The position numbers were made by a program, and so were the translations under genes. The notes below the pieces were generated by a model. The model was not told the DNA's origin, did not search any database, and saw only the letters and a list, made by a program, of their open reading frames with translations. DNA of 64,000 nt from Rhodamnia argentea (lineage: Eukaryota > Streptophyta > Magnoliopsida > Myrtales > Myrtaceae): contig NC_063155.1 in the NCBI RefSeq assembly GCF_020921035.1, positions 21,223,311 to 21,287,310 of the forward strand, written 5' to 3'. Positions 45,369 to 58,094 of this stretch are shown here, one piece after another (position 1 is the first letter of the stretch; the number at the start of each line of letters is the position of its first letter).

Positions 45369-46009
45369 AGTAATGTCATCAATAGTTGTTCTTAAATTAA
45401 AAAAAAAAGAAGGAGAAGAAAATGAGGATTTATAGGTATTTAATAATTGCATAATTTATTCCAAATCAAATGTGCTATAATTTGAAAAATATTTTTCTTA
45501 AAATGATCGTTTTTATTGCATGAAATAATTAATGAATGAAAAATATTTTTATAATCAACAACAATTTATATATGAAATATTTTCATATACGATTATTTTT
45601 TAAATCATCGTTTTTTTTTGCGAAAGAAATAACGTGGAAATCACTCGGTTAAATAACTCGACTCATATGATCCGAACCCGAGCCAAGTTCCTACTTCCGA
45701 GACCCGAGTCGGTGAATTGGAAGGCCCACTACATTTGCTCATCTATCCTTATAGTTCTTGTTGGGTGGGCCCAATCAAGGCCCAATACAAATTGAAATGA
45801 AATAGGGATTCCTCCACCCTATAAAAATCGAATTTTATTTTTAATAGAATTGCTATTTCCTACAGCCCATTACTTTTAAGTAAATTATACTTACTTAGTA
45901 GCATAATTATGAGCGATTCTAAAATTATATTTCGATTATAATTTACTGTTAGTAACTTCCAAATCATAGTTAATAAATGTAACTAATGAACAAAATGATT
46001 GGTAATTGA

Positions 46010-46492
46010 CCGAAAGGAACAATATCTTCTTCCGAGACAAGTCCCTTTTTGTGCCGGCTATTATCAAACACCTTGTCAAAGTTGTGAGAGACAAGAGTAT
46101 CTCTCTTGGTCATGTTCAAGACCACCCTCGTAATAGGCGACTCCAAAGAAATTGGGGGCTCCCATCCTCTATCTTTGAAGACCGCCATGATGCTGTTTAG
46201 TGTATTTTCCTTGTGTTTTTTGGCTCTTGTCTTGGCCGGTATCTATGGCCTGTTAGATAGTATTTGTCTTGGTTGGCCGCTGTTTTGGCCGTTTTCTCTT
46301 ACATAGCCGTCTCTTTGGCTTCTTTAGTATATGCGCTTTCGGTTTGTGTATCTTGATAGACCGCTACACCTTTGCACCCATTAAGACACGCCCTTGTGTA
46401 CTAATGGGTACGAGGTTTTTGTGTTCGGTCTCTTCCTTGTAAATGGCGCTTTGAAAAGTTATATACATTCTTACCTTACAAAAAAAAAAAAA
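46010..46492 (+). mobile_element. 5'-truncated LINE-like retroposon (3' end with poly(A))
   Basis: The segment ends in an A12 run and is bounded by near-identical direct repeats. GATTGGTAATTGA lies at 45997-46009 and GATTGGTATTGA at 46493-46504. Truncated 5' end, poly(A) and a 12-13 bp variable target duplication are the hallmarks of target-primed reverse transcription. The interior has a short open stretch and a T-rich 3' part with repeated CTTGGCC-type words; no domain is recognisable. It may be a LINE 3' end or a retroposed host transcript. Confidence 0.65.
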
Positions 46493-46504
46493 GATTGGTA
46501 TTGA

Positions 46505-49500
46505 ATGATTCTAAACCACATTTTAAGGGATATGGATCGTTATACTATTGATACAGGTATGATGCGAATTAAATCTACTAGAAAATCCCCGTCGAACTCA
46601 ATTCCTACAACATTATTTCGCACCACCGAACACAAAAAAAAATCACGGTGTCATTCCATCCCCCCAATTTTACCAAACAAAGTTATTGGAATCATCATCC
46701 CATTCCATTCTATTCGCCGTACCAAGCACAATATAAATGCAATGACAATTCAATTGAAAGGGAATGGCACCTCGAGCTGTAGACCGGCTTATAAGCCGCG
46801 AGTGACCCGGTTGTCATCGACGGGTGATGATGATGTTTCTAAGTTTGAGGAATCAACAAGGCCAAATAGAGTTAGATGAGGATCTTTCATTTTTCAGTCA
46901 TGAAAATCCGAAACTCTTCGGCTCGCTTATGCTCTTAGCAAAAAGTACACGAATCATTGCATCTGCGTGTAATCGTAAATTGAGCAAGTCTTTATTCACA
47001 ATGGGAAAAGTTTGGCTTCTCAAGTTACTCTGAATTGGAGACCTTATGTCGAGGCGCGGCCCATATATATCTCTAATAGTCTTTGAGTGACAGTAAAAGC
47101 AATAGTATATCGTGAGCCATTAATTCTTAAAAAAGTGAACCCCATAATAATTTTTAATTAATAAATATTTATTTTTTGTGGCCCAATACAGACTGTTAGC
47201 ATAACGATCGCCCAAAAATTGAAACTATCATATAATCAATTCTCTTATTTATATATGATCTGGAACTTTTTTTTTTTTGTCACCCTTAGTCTTAGTCATC
47301 GTTGTGCGAATCTATACGTGCATTATTGGCAATAGCAGGTAGTCCGTTATCCTGGCTAAAGACGTGGGAAAGCAATTGAAGACTGAAAGTTGAATAGTAA
47401 TTTGTCACCAAACGTAAACCGACGATGATTATTCATAAGCTTCAACAATACATTATCGTGAGATTTTAGTTGTTGTCGATTCTCTCTTATGTTAAACGAA
47501 GTAAGTTTCCTCCCTTATTTATTAGGACGGGCATTCGTACTAGTTCAACCCGAAAATCGGATCAAACCAACTAGCTTCGGGTGGTTCCCGCAGGAATTGG
47601 CTTGGTTCCTGGTACCAGAGAAGGACTGATTCGACAGATGGGAACTGACCCATAAACGAGAACCGATCCATCATGAAATCGATCACCCCTATTATTGTAA
47701 AATGAGTTGTTGACTTAATCGAGTCTTTTAAGCCAATAATAATCCCAACTACTCATCTCATTTCCAAGTAGCTTCGACCATCTTACGTGGAATCAACATT
47801 ACACGACGATAGCCACGACACGAGAGATGATTAGCATAAATAAAAAAACTTGGCGTCTGCTCAACCTCAGCATTGAAGGGCCACAAAGATTTTCTCCACG
47901 TGATTGCTCATAAATTCACAATCACTTCAAACTCTACAAGTTTAATGAACAGAGACCAAACCACCGTTTTCTCCCTTTCGACATTATTTTTGAGTGTGCG
48001 TTGAATTTGGATTGGTGCGGCAAGCAATCGTCGTTATTACAACCTCGAAAGTTCATTATCTCTGTCGGCGGCGAGGGCCCCGCCCCCCATGCGCGTTCAA
48101 TCACGTAGGCCAACGATCCAACGATCCAGCGATCCTTCCTCTTTTCTTGCCCGTTGCATGATCAGCCGTTGGTGTTTATGTCATGGTCTACGAAAGAGGC
48201 CGTCTCCACTCCATGCAAGTATTAAGAGCTCCATAGATTGTGACATGCGCCGAAAGTCATGGCTCGCCAAACGATCTTTTTTCTTTCTTTTTGTAGCATC
48301 TTGTGAAAGCTTATCGCGGGACATGATGATTAGATTACGCATCGAGTTCGTAACCCTCGAAGGGTCAGCTCGGTGGTCGGAAGGCGAACGAGCGTGGGGC
48401 GCCGGGCTGTTGAGCTACTTGCATTTTACTCCCTAGTCATTCACTTTCCGGTTCAAGATCAACAAAGGACCCTTCACAACCTTTGCCGATTGATTATGTT
48501 CATCAAAACTAAAGGATAATACACTTCCTGGTGAAATGCAGGCGCACGGTACAAGGTCAATAACCCACACACTATCAGGTGCTCCTGTGCGTCCTAGATA
48601 CCCGCCCGGACTCTGGCCGGCACCAACCGTCACATGATCCACGAGGTTAACGGAGTTCGCCATCATCACGATGCGGAATTCACAATCTGATTGTTTTAAG
48701 GGGACCATGCTGGATGATGGGAATCAGCTTGTTTACAGCAATCTACTAAGTGGACTTCACTTCACTGAGGAGGACTTATGAACAACAAAATCCTACCTAG
48801 TAGGCTATAAAGACACGATGCTACTCATAGAGTCAATTATCTCCCTTCAGAAGCTGTCCAAATTCCATCACTGTCCAAGTCTGTCTTGGAAGACACGGGA
48901 TCACACGTTCCTGATCTACCTTTGCCAAGCGGGAACAATACATTCACGAGTGCGTCCTTCGCTCCCGGTTCATGAAAAAATCCAAAACAGGAACATCTCC
49001 TGATATATGCAGTACTGCAGAACCTTGGATACCTGTCCAAAACTTCACTTCACCGGCCGTCGATGCCGCAGAAACGTTTGCAAACTCCGGCACTACAGTT
49101 GGGAATTCCCTGGGAAGAGGATGAAAGAAACATCTAATGTTCTGGTTCTGTAAGCGCCGGGTTATACCTTATCGACTTACTTTTTTCGAGGAAATAAAAC
49201 GCGATTAACATGTTATCGGAGCACCAAGCCGGGGGGGTTTGAGGTCTTTCGGTATCACGTGCAAGATTAGCTCAACTAACATGCAGGGGTCGCTCATATA
49301 TTTGGTAAATTCATCATTTAAAGAAGAGAAAAATATCTCAACTAACATATTCTAAGCAAAGAAATGACATGAAACCTACCTACTTTTTGACTTTCTATAC
49401 TGAGATTTCCGTTTGTAGGCTCATTACATTGAATTGGCCTAATTGACAAAATCATCCTATCCATGAAAAAAATTTATTTCGAAACGTCTATGCTTCTATG

Positions 49501-49930
49501 ATTATCGGTGCCGGGCTTCACTCTTTCTTCTTAGCAAAATGGCTGCAGGCTTGAAGAATCATGGTGACCTCAATTACAACTTTCTTGGTGCTCCATCTAC
49601 TGTTATTTTCTATTTACTAGTTTCAGAACGGGATGTGACGACATAATCAACCGCGAATTGCTTTCGCCCATCTCTCCTCCAATGTTGATCTCTGCCTTCC
49701 CAAAGTGAGAGACCAGAAGTAGCAAGTTTTCTCACGATGGAGGAGATCTCATCTTCTTAAAAGGGGGAAGAAATGGGGGCAAAAGGGACAGATGCCTGCA
49801 ACTAAGAAACAGGACAAGTTCTTCCTCCATAGATGGGCCAATCGTCTGCAAATTTGTCCCCATCTGCAACAATTATAACTCCCATACAATACAACCAACT
49901 TATCTCCACAATCACAACGTGGGGTCCTCT
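46505..49930. other. Spacer upstream of XTH, no confirmed gene
   Basis: AT-rich repeats lie around 46.5-47.8 kb. A moderately GC-rich part at 48.06-49.15 kb has minus-strand open frames (48433-48708 and about 48980-49170) that I cannot assign. Nothing here has a family motif. Confidence 0.4.
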
Positions 49931-49938
49931 GGTTTTCC

Positions 49939-49947
49939 CTTATTTAT
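49939..49947 (+). promoter_or_regulatory. Candidate TATA box of the XTH gene
   Basis: TTATTTATA followed by CC-rich sequence lies about 120 bases before the start codon at 50067. That distance would give a leader of roughly 90 nt. Position and sequence suit a plant TATA box, but no transcript data are available. Confidence 0.4.
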
Positions 49948-50066
49948 ACCGACTCCCCCTCTGCCCGCAGCCCTCCATCATGTACACGCCTTCACCTTCA
50001 TCTCGCATTCGTGTTCAGTCCCCTGTCTTCATTCGTTCAGCACACTTTCACCAGTGTTGAAGGACC

Positions 50067-51919
50067 ATGGTGATGTCTCTGCAATATTGTCCCTCTTACA
50101 TGGCGTGCATTTGGGTCCTGATGATGATCATGACAGTGATGAATGCTCCTAGGATGGCCGGTGCACAGGGCCCGCCTCCACCTGGCTACTACCCCAGCTC
50201 CAGATTCGACGCCATGACCTTTGATCAAGGGTTCAGGAACCTGTGGGGGCCTCGGCACCAGATTGTAGACCAGGGCTCTGTGACCATCTGGCTTGATAGT
50301 TCCTCGGGTTAGTGATTGTAATCATAGGATAGTGCTGTGAGCGAGCTTCATTCATGTCTTTTCTTTTGCCTTCATGCATAAGCTTTCCGAGCTCCCCAAC
50401 TTGCATGCACTCGTCTTTCGCTTTCGAGACTACGAAACCCTAATGCGAAGCGTTTGCTACTGCATGCACGTTTCTTGGAGAGAGCAGGAAGCGGATTCAA
50501 GTCGCTTCGACCCTACAAATCTGGCTATTTCAGTGCTGCTGTGAAGCTTCAACCTGGTTACACGGCAGGCGTCAACACATGTTTCTACGTAAGAAGCACA
50601 TTCTTAGACACAAACACAAACAAAAACACAAACCCCTTCTTTTGTGTTCCATGTTGTTTTGCTGGTGTCTTGTCTTCGTCTTTGCTAGCTAGCTATTTAG
50701 ATATTTCCCGATGATTGCCATACACATTATCAATGTGTTGCCGTGACAGCTATCGAACAACGAGGACTACCCAGGTAACCACGACGAGGTGGACATAGAG
50801 TTCCTCGGGACGACGGCCGATAAGCCGTACACGTTGCAGACGAACGTGTACATCACCGGGAGTGGGGACGGCAACATCATCGGGAGGGAGATGAAGTTCC
50901 ATCTCTGGTTCGACCCCACCGAGGATTTCCACAACTACGCAATTCTCTGGACCCCTATGGAGATCATGTCGGTATCGTTGCTTTTTCGATCTTCTTTATA
51001 TCGGAAAACGACTAGATCATGCTTTGGACTATGATTGGTGGTCCCTTCTGTTCAAACGCACGCTAGCTTCGGATTATTTACCGACACAAACTGGTCTGAA
51101 GAATGACATGGGCACGTTATTGAGTCTGCTTTCAAAGATGTATATGTCCTTCAAATACTTGATTTCATTTTGTTCGGCCAGTGAAAACGAAGTTCTGTAA
51201 AGACTGTATGTCTATGAAAAAGCCCATCAGCTAAATACAACAACCTTTCATGGACCACCTGCCTCCTTATACATTTTGCGCAAATAAGAACCCTAGCTAG
51301 GTCATTTATATTCGGCGGCGGTGGCGGCGGCGGCATCCAATCATATATCTCTCTTAGAGTCCTATACCATAGACTTGGGAGAATTAGCTGGCTCGTAACT
51401 TCAAAGCATCCTTTCAATTCTTGAATAAATGGCTCGATCTAGTTAATATCAATAGTAAACTTCATCTGTGGTCTACATTTTATGTAGCATGATATTCAAT
51501 ATTTTCTATGCAACGAAGTTTCATTGTCATTATGCACTATAACTACTTACTGTTGGACCCCAGATTCTTGGTGGATGATGTGCCGATACGGAGGTACCCT
51601 AGAAAGAGCGACGCGACGTTTCCCGAGAGACCGATGTGGGTGTACGGATCGATATGGGACGCGTCGTCCTGGGCCACGGAGAACGGCAAATACAAAGCCA
51701 ACTACCAATACCAACCCTTCGTCGGGAAGTACACAAACTTCAAGATAGGTGGGTGCACCGCCGACAGCTCCGCCTCGTGCCAGCCGCCTTCCGCCTCGCC
51801 GTCGAGATCCGGCGGGCTGAGCCGCCAACAGAAGGCCGCGATGGAGTGGGTCCAAAGGAACTACATGGTCTACTACTACTGTGGGGATCCAAGTAGAGAC
51901 CAGAGCCTCACTCCTGAAT

Positions 51920-51924
<5 letters not shown>
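50067..51924 (+). CDS. XTH32: Xyloglucan endotransglucosylase/hydrolase, group III-A (XTH31/32-like)
   Basis: Four exons: 50067-50307, 50488-50588, 50750-50967 and 51564-51924, with GT...AG introns. The 921 nt encode 306 aa. It is a secreted GH16 enzyme that cuts and rejoins, or in this subgroup mainly hydrolyses, xyloglucan in the cell wall. The N-terminus has a hydrophobic signal peptide (about residues 10-33), followed by [20 protein letters not shown]. The catalytic motif [10 protein letters not shown] spans 125-134, with nucleophile E127 and acid/base E131. The [15 protein letters not shown] segment and the C-terminal XET_C domain with SLTPEC are present. The usual N-glycosylation site just after the motif is absent, as I recall for III-A members. 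The match is to Arabidopsis XTH31/XTH32. A (GA)n tract follows the stop codon at once. Confidence 0.94.

Positions 51925-51954
<30 letters not shown>
51923..51954. repeat. (GA)n microsatellite starting at the XTH stop codon
   Basis: The last two bases of the TGA are the first GA unit of a run of about 16. The tract lies in the 3' UTR. Confidence 0.9.
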
Positions 51955-51958
<4 letters not shown>

Positions 51959-52959
51959 TGTCCTTATTCAAGTGTCTATTATTCCCAGTAAGCCCTAAAG
52001 TTGTGGGGGCGTCTTGAGATGTGTCCCACTTGCCAAAAGAGCAAAAGAACAGTCGATCGTCCAAGCCCCGAAGAACTTTGTCTCAGTTTGGGTTCAAAAC
52101 TTGTATGGATTCGCGAAAGAATTGAATGAAATAACTGTCATCGAAGTGTTCGCAACAACTGTGTAAGCACGTGACGGATCGAATTGGATTCTACATGGTT
52201 GGAAATAGAGAGCAATAGGGCAGGACAGGCTGCTTCTTCGCTTGTGAATCTTCATTGTCTTATCCCAGGACATGCTGGATTTTCCGCTCCTGTAGAAATC
52301 TCACACGTGAAACGGGATTAGGACCACGAGAAGGATTCGTCCCATCTGACGGCGGCACCATGTACGAGCAGCATGTGGCATCCGTTGGCACGTAGCCTGA
52401 GCAGCCAAGTAGTTTCCGGTTCGTCTCCCGTGAGGGTCCGTGCATCCGCATGATTAATAACTGATTCAGAGGTGGCAAACGAAGTTTCGCTTTGGCTCTT
52501 TAGCGGCCGATTCGCTTCCCCTTTTCTATCCATTTTCATGTGGTTTCCCTTTGCAATTATTTGACCCTGAGATTAAGTGTTCAAGCGCGTACAGAACAAC
52601 TTACACCGCCATACATTAGCCCGTCAAACAAGTGGACCGAATTGAATTCAGAAAGATCCGATCCAAAATTGATCCATTTAACCCGTAATTACTCTTGGAG
52701 AGCGTTATTGGACGAAATTAATACAATCGCTTTTCTTGTTTATGATGTTTACGAGTGCGAGAGCCAAGTATCCTTTTCGTTGAATAAGTGGATCGAAAGC
52801 AGGTTCTTCCCAAACCCGCTAGAAACCATCATTTAATTGGTTTTGGGTTTATTACACCCATTTCTACCCATATTCCTAATACTAGACAAACCCTGTATGA
52901 CCCATGCCGCTAAATACGAATGGACGTATGGATTCATGATCTAGTTGGAATTACGAAAA

Positions 52960-53180
52960 AAAAAAACCTAAACATATTATATGAATGTCAATTCATTTCT
53001 AAACCTTTTAATTTGGCCAATTTAGTCATAAACCCCTTTGTCAATTTAGTCATTCCAAAAAATTTTGACTAGAAATTGTTCACATAGCCTCCAGCAGTTC
53101 TACATGAAAACAAGTGATTCTAACGTGGACAATTAATATAATTATTTTATTTTTTTGTTCTTTTTTGTCTTTTTTTTTTT
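52960..53180. repeat. End of a TTTAATTTGGCCAA-type TIR element
   Basis: The words CCTTTTAATTTGGCCAATTTAGTCATAAA and 'gtcaatttagtc' are shared with blocks at about 54125-54290, 57570-57710, 58095-58260 and, inverted, 58700-58810. A GC-rich core (53180-53430) follows, as in the copy at 58 kb. The matching right end was not identified. Confidence 0.5.
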
Positions 53181-54124
53181 TTTCGTTGTGGGCGACGCCT
53201 TTGGGGTCACGGCCCTTGTCGGATGCGGCCGAGAGTCGGGCTGTGACCTTGGCCTAGGCCCTCTCCAGCAGCTAGTGAGGGTTATGGCCCTTGCTAGTTG
53301 CAAGCAAGGGTTGCGACCCTCACCAGATCTCACCCATAGCCCGCGAGGGTCTAGGTGAGGCTATCGCGACCCACTAGCTGCGACAAGGTGGCCATTGCTC
53401 GGATATGGTGAGAATCGAGGCCTCGCCTGCCACAAAAAAAAAATTGGAGAGGGGGGGAGACGGAAAGAAACATGTTAAAATATTTAGGATTTCTTTTTTT
53501 AAATTATTCACGTCAGTATCGATCGTATCATGTAAGACGGCTGGCATCCATGTCAATAATTTTCGTTCAAAATTATTCAAAATAACCACATTAATAAATT
53601 GTCAAAAAAATTTAGCTCACGAGTAAATTGACATCCACGTAATAAGAATTTTTTCGTTAATCATCTCGATCCACTTTACCACTTTTAGTACGCACAAATG
53701 ATTTCGTAAAGAGAAACCCACCAAAATCACATCACATCAAAATCATGGCGTCCCCGACGGTCGATCAAATCTTTTTTTTTTTTCTTTTTTTTCTTTTTGG
53801 GGGCGGGGGTCAGTCGACGGTCGATCATTGGATGCCATGGAAAAAAGTTGGGGGATTCAAGTGTAAATGGTCAGAATTGAGGGGAAACCACAAGAAAGTG
53901 ACGGATGTGGACAAAAATGGTGCTGCCCCACCCCGTCTCATTCAATTACAATGCAAAATCTTACTGTGGAGATGCTAAAAATGGACACGCTTGATTTGAT
54001 TTTTCCCAAGGGCGGCATCATCCCCTATCTTCTCTTTCGGACCCGAAAGCCTTGTCTGATCTCATTTTACGAGAGTAAGAGAGTCTTTAAGGGTTTCGAA
54101 AAAGAAAGGCACTCCCCCGTCCCA

Positions 54125-54295
54125 TGAAAAAATTATTAAAAAAGTCTTAAATTGATTATAATTGAACCAATTCGATTCTAATTTTTTTTTTTTTTGTTAT
54201 TTGAGTCTTAAACCTTTTATATTTATGTCAATTCAGTCAATTCGGCTAACTTTAGCGTGTTGGCTCCACCAATGATGACGTGTCGATTTTTAGTA
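54125..54295. repeat. Fragment of the same TTTAATTTGGCC-type element family
   Basis: The stretch has AAAGTCTTAAATTGATTATAATTG, CCTTTTATATTTATGTCAATTCAGTCAATTCGG and a GCGTGTTGGC word, parallel to the blocks at 57570-57710 and 58095-58260. Only one end was seen. Confidence 0.45.
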
Positions 54296-54779
54296 ATATT
54301 TTTGTTTATCTTTCTTTTTTCTCCTCTCCTTATTGCCTCCGGCTAGCGCTGATGTTGATGTATGAAATGCATAGTGTTTTTTTTAACTTTTGCCAGAAAG
54401 ACCATTACGCATCCAATCTATTCGTACTCTGTCATCGGTCAAGCGAGGAGAATACAGAGATCGGTACCTTGAAGATAAAGAGTTCAGTCCAAGAAGTCAT
54501 GGGGATCAAATTTCCATTTAGATTTGATCTCGGATGCTTGAATTCAATAGATGATCCTATTGTGGCGGTCCCATAAAGTTTCCACGGACCTATACGAGCA
54601 GGCTTCCTGACAAGCGCTAACTAATCGATCGGGCCCAATTCCAAAAGAAGAGCTAGAGAATTAGCTCACGAGGCCCATCGTCTTCCCCAAGAGATTTGGA
54701 CACCGAGACCACTGCAAAAGTCCACCGGTGTCGATTTTGTCGTTCTTCTTGCTTTCTAATTACGGTTTTATCCCAGGGA

Positions 54780-55110
54780 GATAACGACATAAATAGTTTC
54801 TGAACTTTTTATTTATCCAATGTGAACCTAATTTTATTGTTAATACTTAATTTAATTCAGGAGCTATATGAAAATGTGCAATGTTGTTCCTGAACTTGAA
54901 CTAATTGAGGGATAACATCGAATATTTTCATATAGTATATGAACTAGATTGAACATGTATCAAAAGTTCAAATATCACATTATACAAATTTAATTTTTAG
55001 GGACGATATTGCTCAATGTACTAAAGTTCAAGGATCATATTGAACAAATCTAAAGTTCGGCGCCCATATTGCATATTAGATCAAAGTTCAATAACGATTG
55101 GTGTCGTTTT
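54780..55110. repeat. Foldback MITE-like element
   Basis: The left half contains GTTCCTGAACTTGAACTAATT, and units of the type AAAGTTCA(A/G)(G/A)(G/A)A(T/C)CATATTG(A/C) recur inverted in the right half (about 54965-55100). The element is highly AT-rich. A related partial copy lies at about 55700-55830. No coding. Confidence 0.5.
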
Positions 55111-57560
55111 TTTTTTTTTTTTTTGGGCATCATATATTGACCATGTAGAGTTGCGAAAGAAAGATGACGAACGGAAGGAAATTGAATAGAAATTTTATTC
55201 GACTTACCTGAAGACAATAATCGACGAAAGATGGAATGCGGCCATTTCCCTAATTCAACCTTGGAAGGAATACTATCGCGGTCGTTGCGGTTGAGTAAAA
55301 AAAATTTATACACATTCATTGTCAGATAAGTGACAAATACGAATGTTCTTGGTCAAGACAACTACTTCTAAGTACGCGCGTTGTCCATCCAACGGTGTAT
55401 GTGTAAACACGTGGACGGATGCGGTTAAACTGCTGTCTTCAAGAACACATGTCATCCATCCAACGATGGATGTAGAAAAAATCATTTACACCAGCCGTAG
55501 ATCAAACAAAAATTCGTTCTCTTCTTCTCTGGCTACTATTATATTCAAAAAATTTGGCAGAAGGCTAAAATCAAACTCATTCGAAAAAAAAAAAAATTTG
55601 CCGAAAACTAAAGAGGGACTTCTTTTTTCTTTTTGTTCTTGAATGCGATATGATGTTGATAATTTAGTCGACGCAAATGGCATCTTAATTCGGGCTCAAT
55701 GTGCGACTTCACCGTTCAAATTTTAATTTATTCAATGTGTTTCTTGAACTACTAGTAAATGTCTAAACTAAATGAAAATGTTCGATATCGTCCTTATATT
55801 AGTTCAAGTTAATGGAAACTTTCAACGTTGTGGCTTCAAATTTGAACGGTGGACAGCAAAAGTTACACGTGGATTATCCAAACAACATATTTTTCTCAAG
55901 TGGAGGTATAATAAATCATGTCATTAATGCCCTAATTTATTTTTTCCTTTTCTAGAATAGATGGGTAAAAAAATGGACATGTTGACTCATCATGTTTAAA
56001 AAATCCAACTTAGCATATAGTAATCCATGTCATCAAATAGAGTCTCATCATGTTACTACGATCCTAATCATTCGTAGATCCATTAAGCAATGTGGCATTG
56101 CGATTAACGAAATTGGAAAGACCACATATTCTCAAAGGCAGGCCAAGCCACGTGCTCTGCTCTTCTGATCCCTACAGGGTTAAAAGAGGTGAACCCACGT
56201 AACCTCGGGAGGTCTCGATTGCTACAAAGTTCTCGATTCAACTCTTCGATTTAATTAGAACACGGACCCATGACCCATTTTGTCACCTCTAGCGACGATC
56301 GATAACATGAAACCGATGCCAAAATCTGCCGGACTTTGTTGCGCTATATCGTTTTCTTGGCGGCGGATATTGGCGTGAATGAAAAGTGGGAGTTTGCAAC
56401 ATCTCGTGGGGGCAAATCATAATTCGGAATAAGACTTCTCTTTCCATGCCTTTTTCCTCGCGACAGAGAAGAAGCGACATCATTTCCGTGCTCTAGAAAG
56501 GGAAAGGCCGCGAATTCTTCTTGTAAAGGCGCGATAAATCACCGCGGCGGAGCGGCAAACCCGCCAGCTCATCATATGCTTCGATTCTTTCGTCGCCAAC
56601 TCTCTACATAACCATCGATCTTTTTCATGGAAACACAATACCCTTTTGGAGCACGGCGATGTAATTGCAATTTTCAAAGCCTAACACGACCCCGATCGAG
56701 ACGTTTAGTCGTCGGTCACCGCGATTTTCCCCCTTAACCATTCCTTAATTGGGATATTAGCATTGCATGAAGTCCTTTTCCCATTAACCATAAATGGTCC
56801 AGGTCCACAGAGGGCACTACACAGTTGACACTGCCAATGTGGATCCGACAATCAGGGAAGATATTTGAGCAAGCTTTTCCTCTCGGGTCAAGCACGCTAT
56901 GATCACAAAAGGGCTAGGCCCAATTTGCTTTCGTTGTCGTGATCATTTGCCTTCTTTTTCAATGCGAATGCGATCACGGAGCACCACAGTGCTCTGTTGC
57001 TGTTTTGAAACTGTTGCTGTTTGTGCTTGGCGATTTGGATTTTTTGTAGGAGTCAAGTTGTTTTTGTGCTTCGACGATTGGATGGAGATCCAATGGTCTC
57101 TTTTGGTGATCACGATTCCCAGAACTAGTATTCGTGTGGCTGATCAACTCGCAATTCCCGGCGCGACAAGTCCTGGATAGACAACCCCGTATTGGCTCGA
57201 GCAGCTGTGTGCTTAATGTGGCCGGGACAGGCCTCGGGTTCAATCCACATTGTGTCACGTTATCGGGGAAAATAATCGATAAAAGTTATAAAAATATTAC
57301 ACTTTTACCAATCCAGTCGTAAATTTTTTAATTTTGACATTTTTTTTCGAGAAAAAAAAAACTATTAGCATTCTCATTCGAGTGAAAGTTTGAGTAAACA
57401 TAATACAAGTTTCAAAACAAAGCAGATCCAAAAGACTAGAAGGGGGATAAACTACCCAATTAGTTGGTAAGTATTTCTTATAATGGGCTTTGACGATCCA
57501 ATCTGCCACTTGATTACTTTCTCTTCGACAATTGGCCACCTTCATATTGGTAAATCGTTT
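55110..57560. other. Gene-free spacer between repeats
   Basis: It contains a T-run (55109-55124), a partial foldback repeat near 55700-55870 and several open frames of 60-100 codons on both strands without homology or splice-supported continuation. I see nothing to annotate as a gene. Confidence 0.4.
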
Positions 57561-57569
57561 TGCACGGGC

Positions 57570-57720
57570 CCGAGCCACTTTTAGATTGATAAACCTTTTA
57601 ATTTTTGTCAATTCGGTCATAAATCTTTTGCGTTTGTGCCGGAATTCATTCAATTCGCCCAACTTTGGCGCGCTGACGTGGATAGTTTTTTCAAAATATC
57701 TTCATATTTTCTCAAATTAT
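57570..57720. repeat. Fragment of the TTTAATTTGGCC-type element family
   Basis: It carries 'aaaccttttaatttttgtcaattcggtcataaatc' and a GCGCTGACGTGGAT end, parallel to the other blocks of the family between 53 and 59 kb. It is truncated on the right. Confidence 0.45.
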
Positions 57721-58094
57721 CGTTTTATTTTCCTTTTCCTTTTTATTTCCTTCTTTGCCTTTAGATTATAAAAGAAAAAAGCATAAACAATTCCAGGGCA
57801 AGTTGACATTAAGTCACCAGTAATTGACCAAACGGCAAATTTTGGTGGGTATTAAAGAAATATTAGCCATGAAGAGGACGGAATCGAACCGTAAGACCAG
57901 ATGGACTCACTTCACGGTCATTGTCGAGGTGTTCTTAAACAGAACCTTTGAGATTCACACGTCTCCACGAGCTTTTGCCAGGACGGCCACTGTTTCTGCC
58001 GGTTTCTGCTCCACCTAAGCCCGCGGCAATCAAGCGCCACAAATTCAAACCATTTTTAATCATCTACTCGACATTCCTAGGGAAGAACCGCAGG

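Noticed and set aside
51295-51340. GC-rich (CGG)n-like stretch in the XTH intron as a possible coding exon
   Set aside because: It lies in intron 3 and would break the conserved join from EI to IFLVDD. It is a short GGCGGC repeat.
57100-57260. Possible tRNA gene with GGTTCAATCC
   Set aside because: No box A at the proper distance and no cloverleaf can be drawn.
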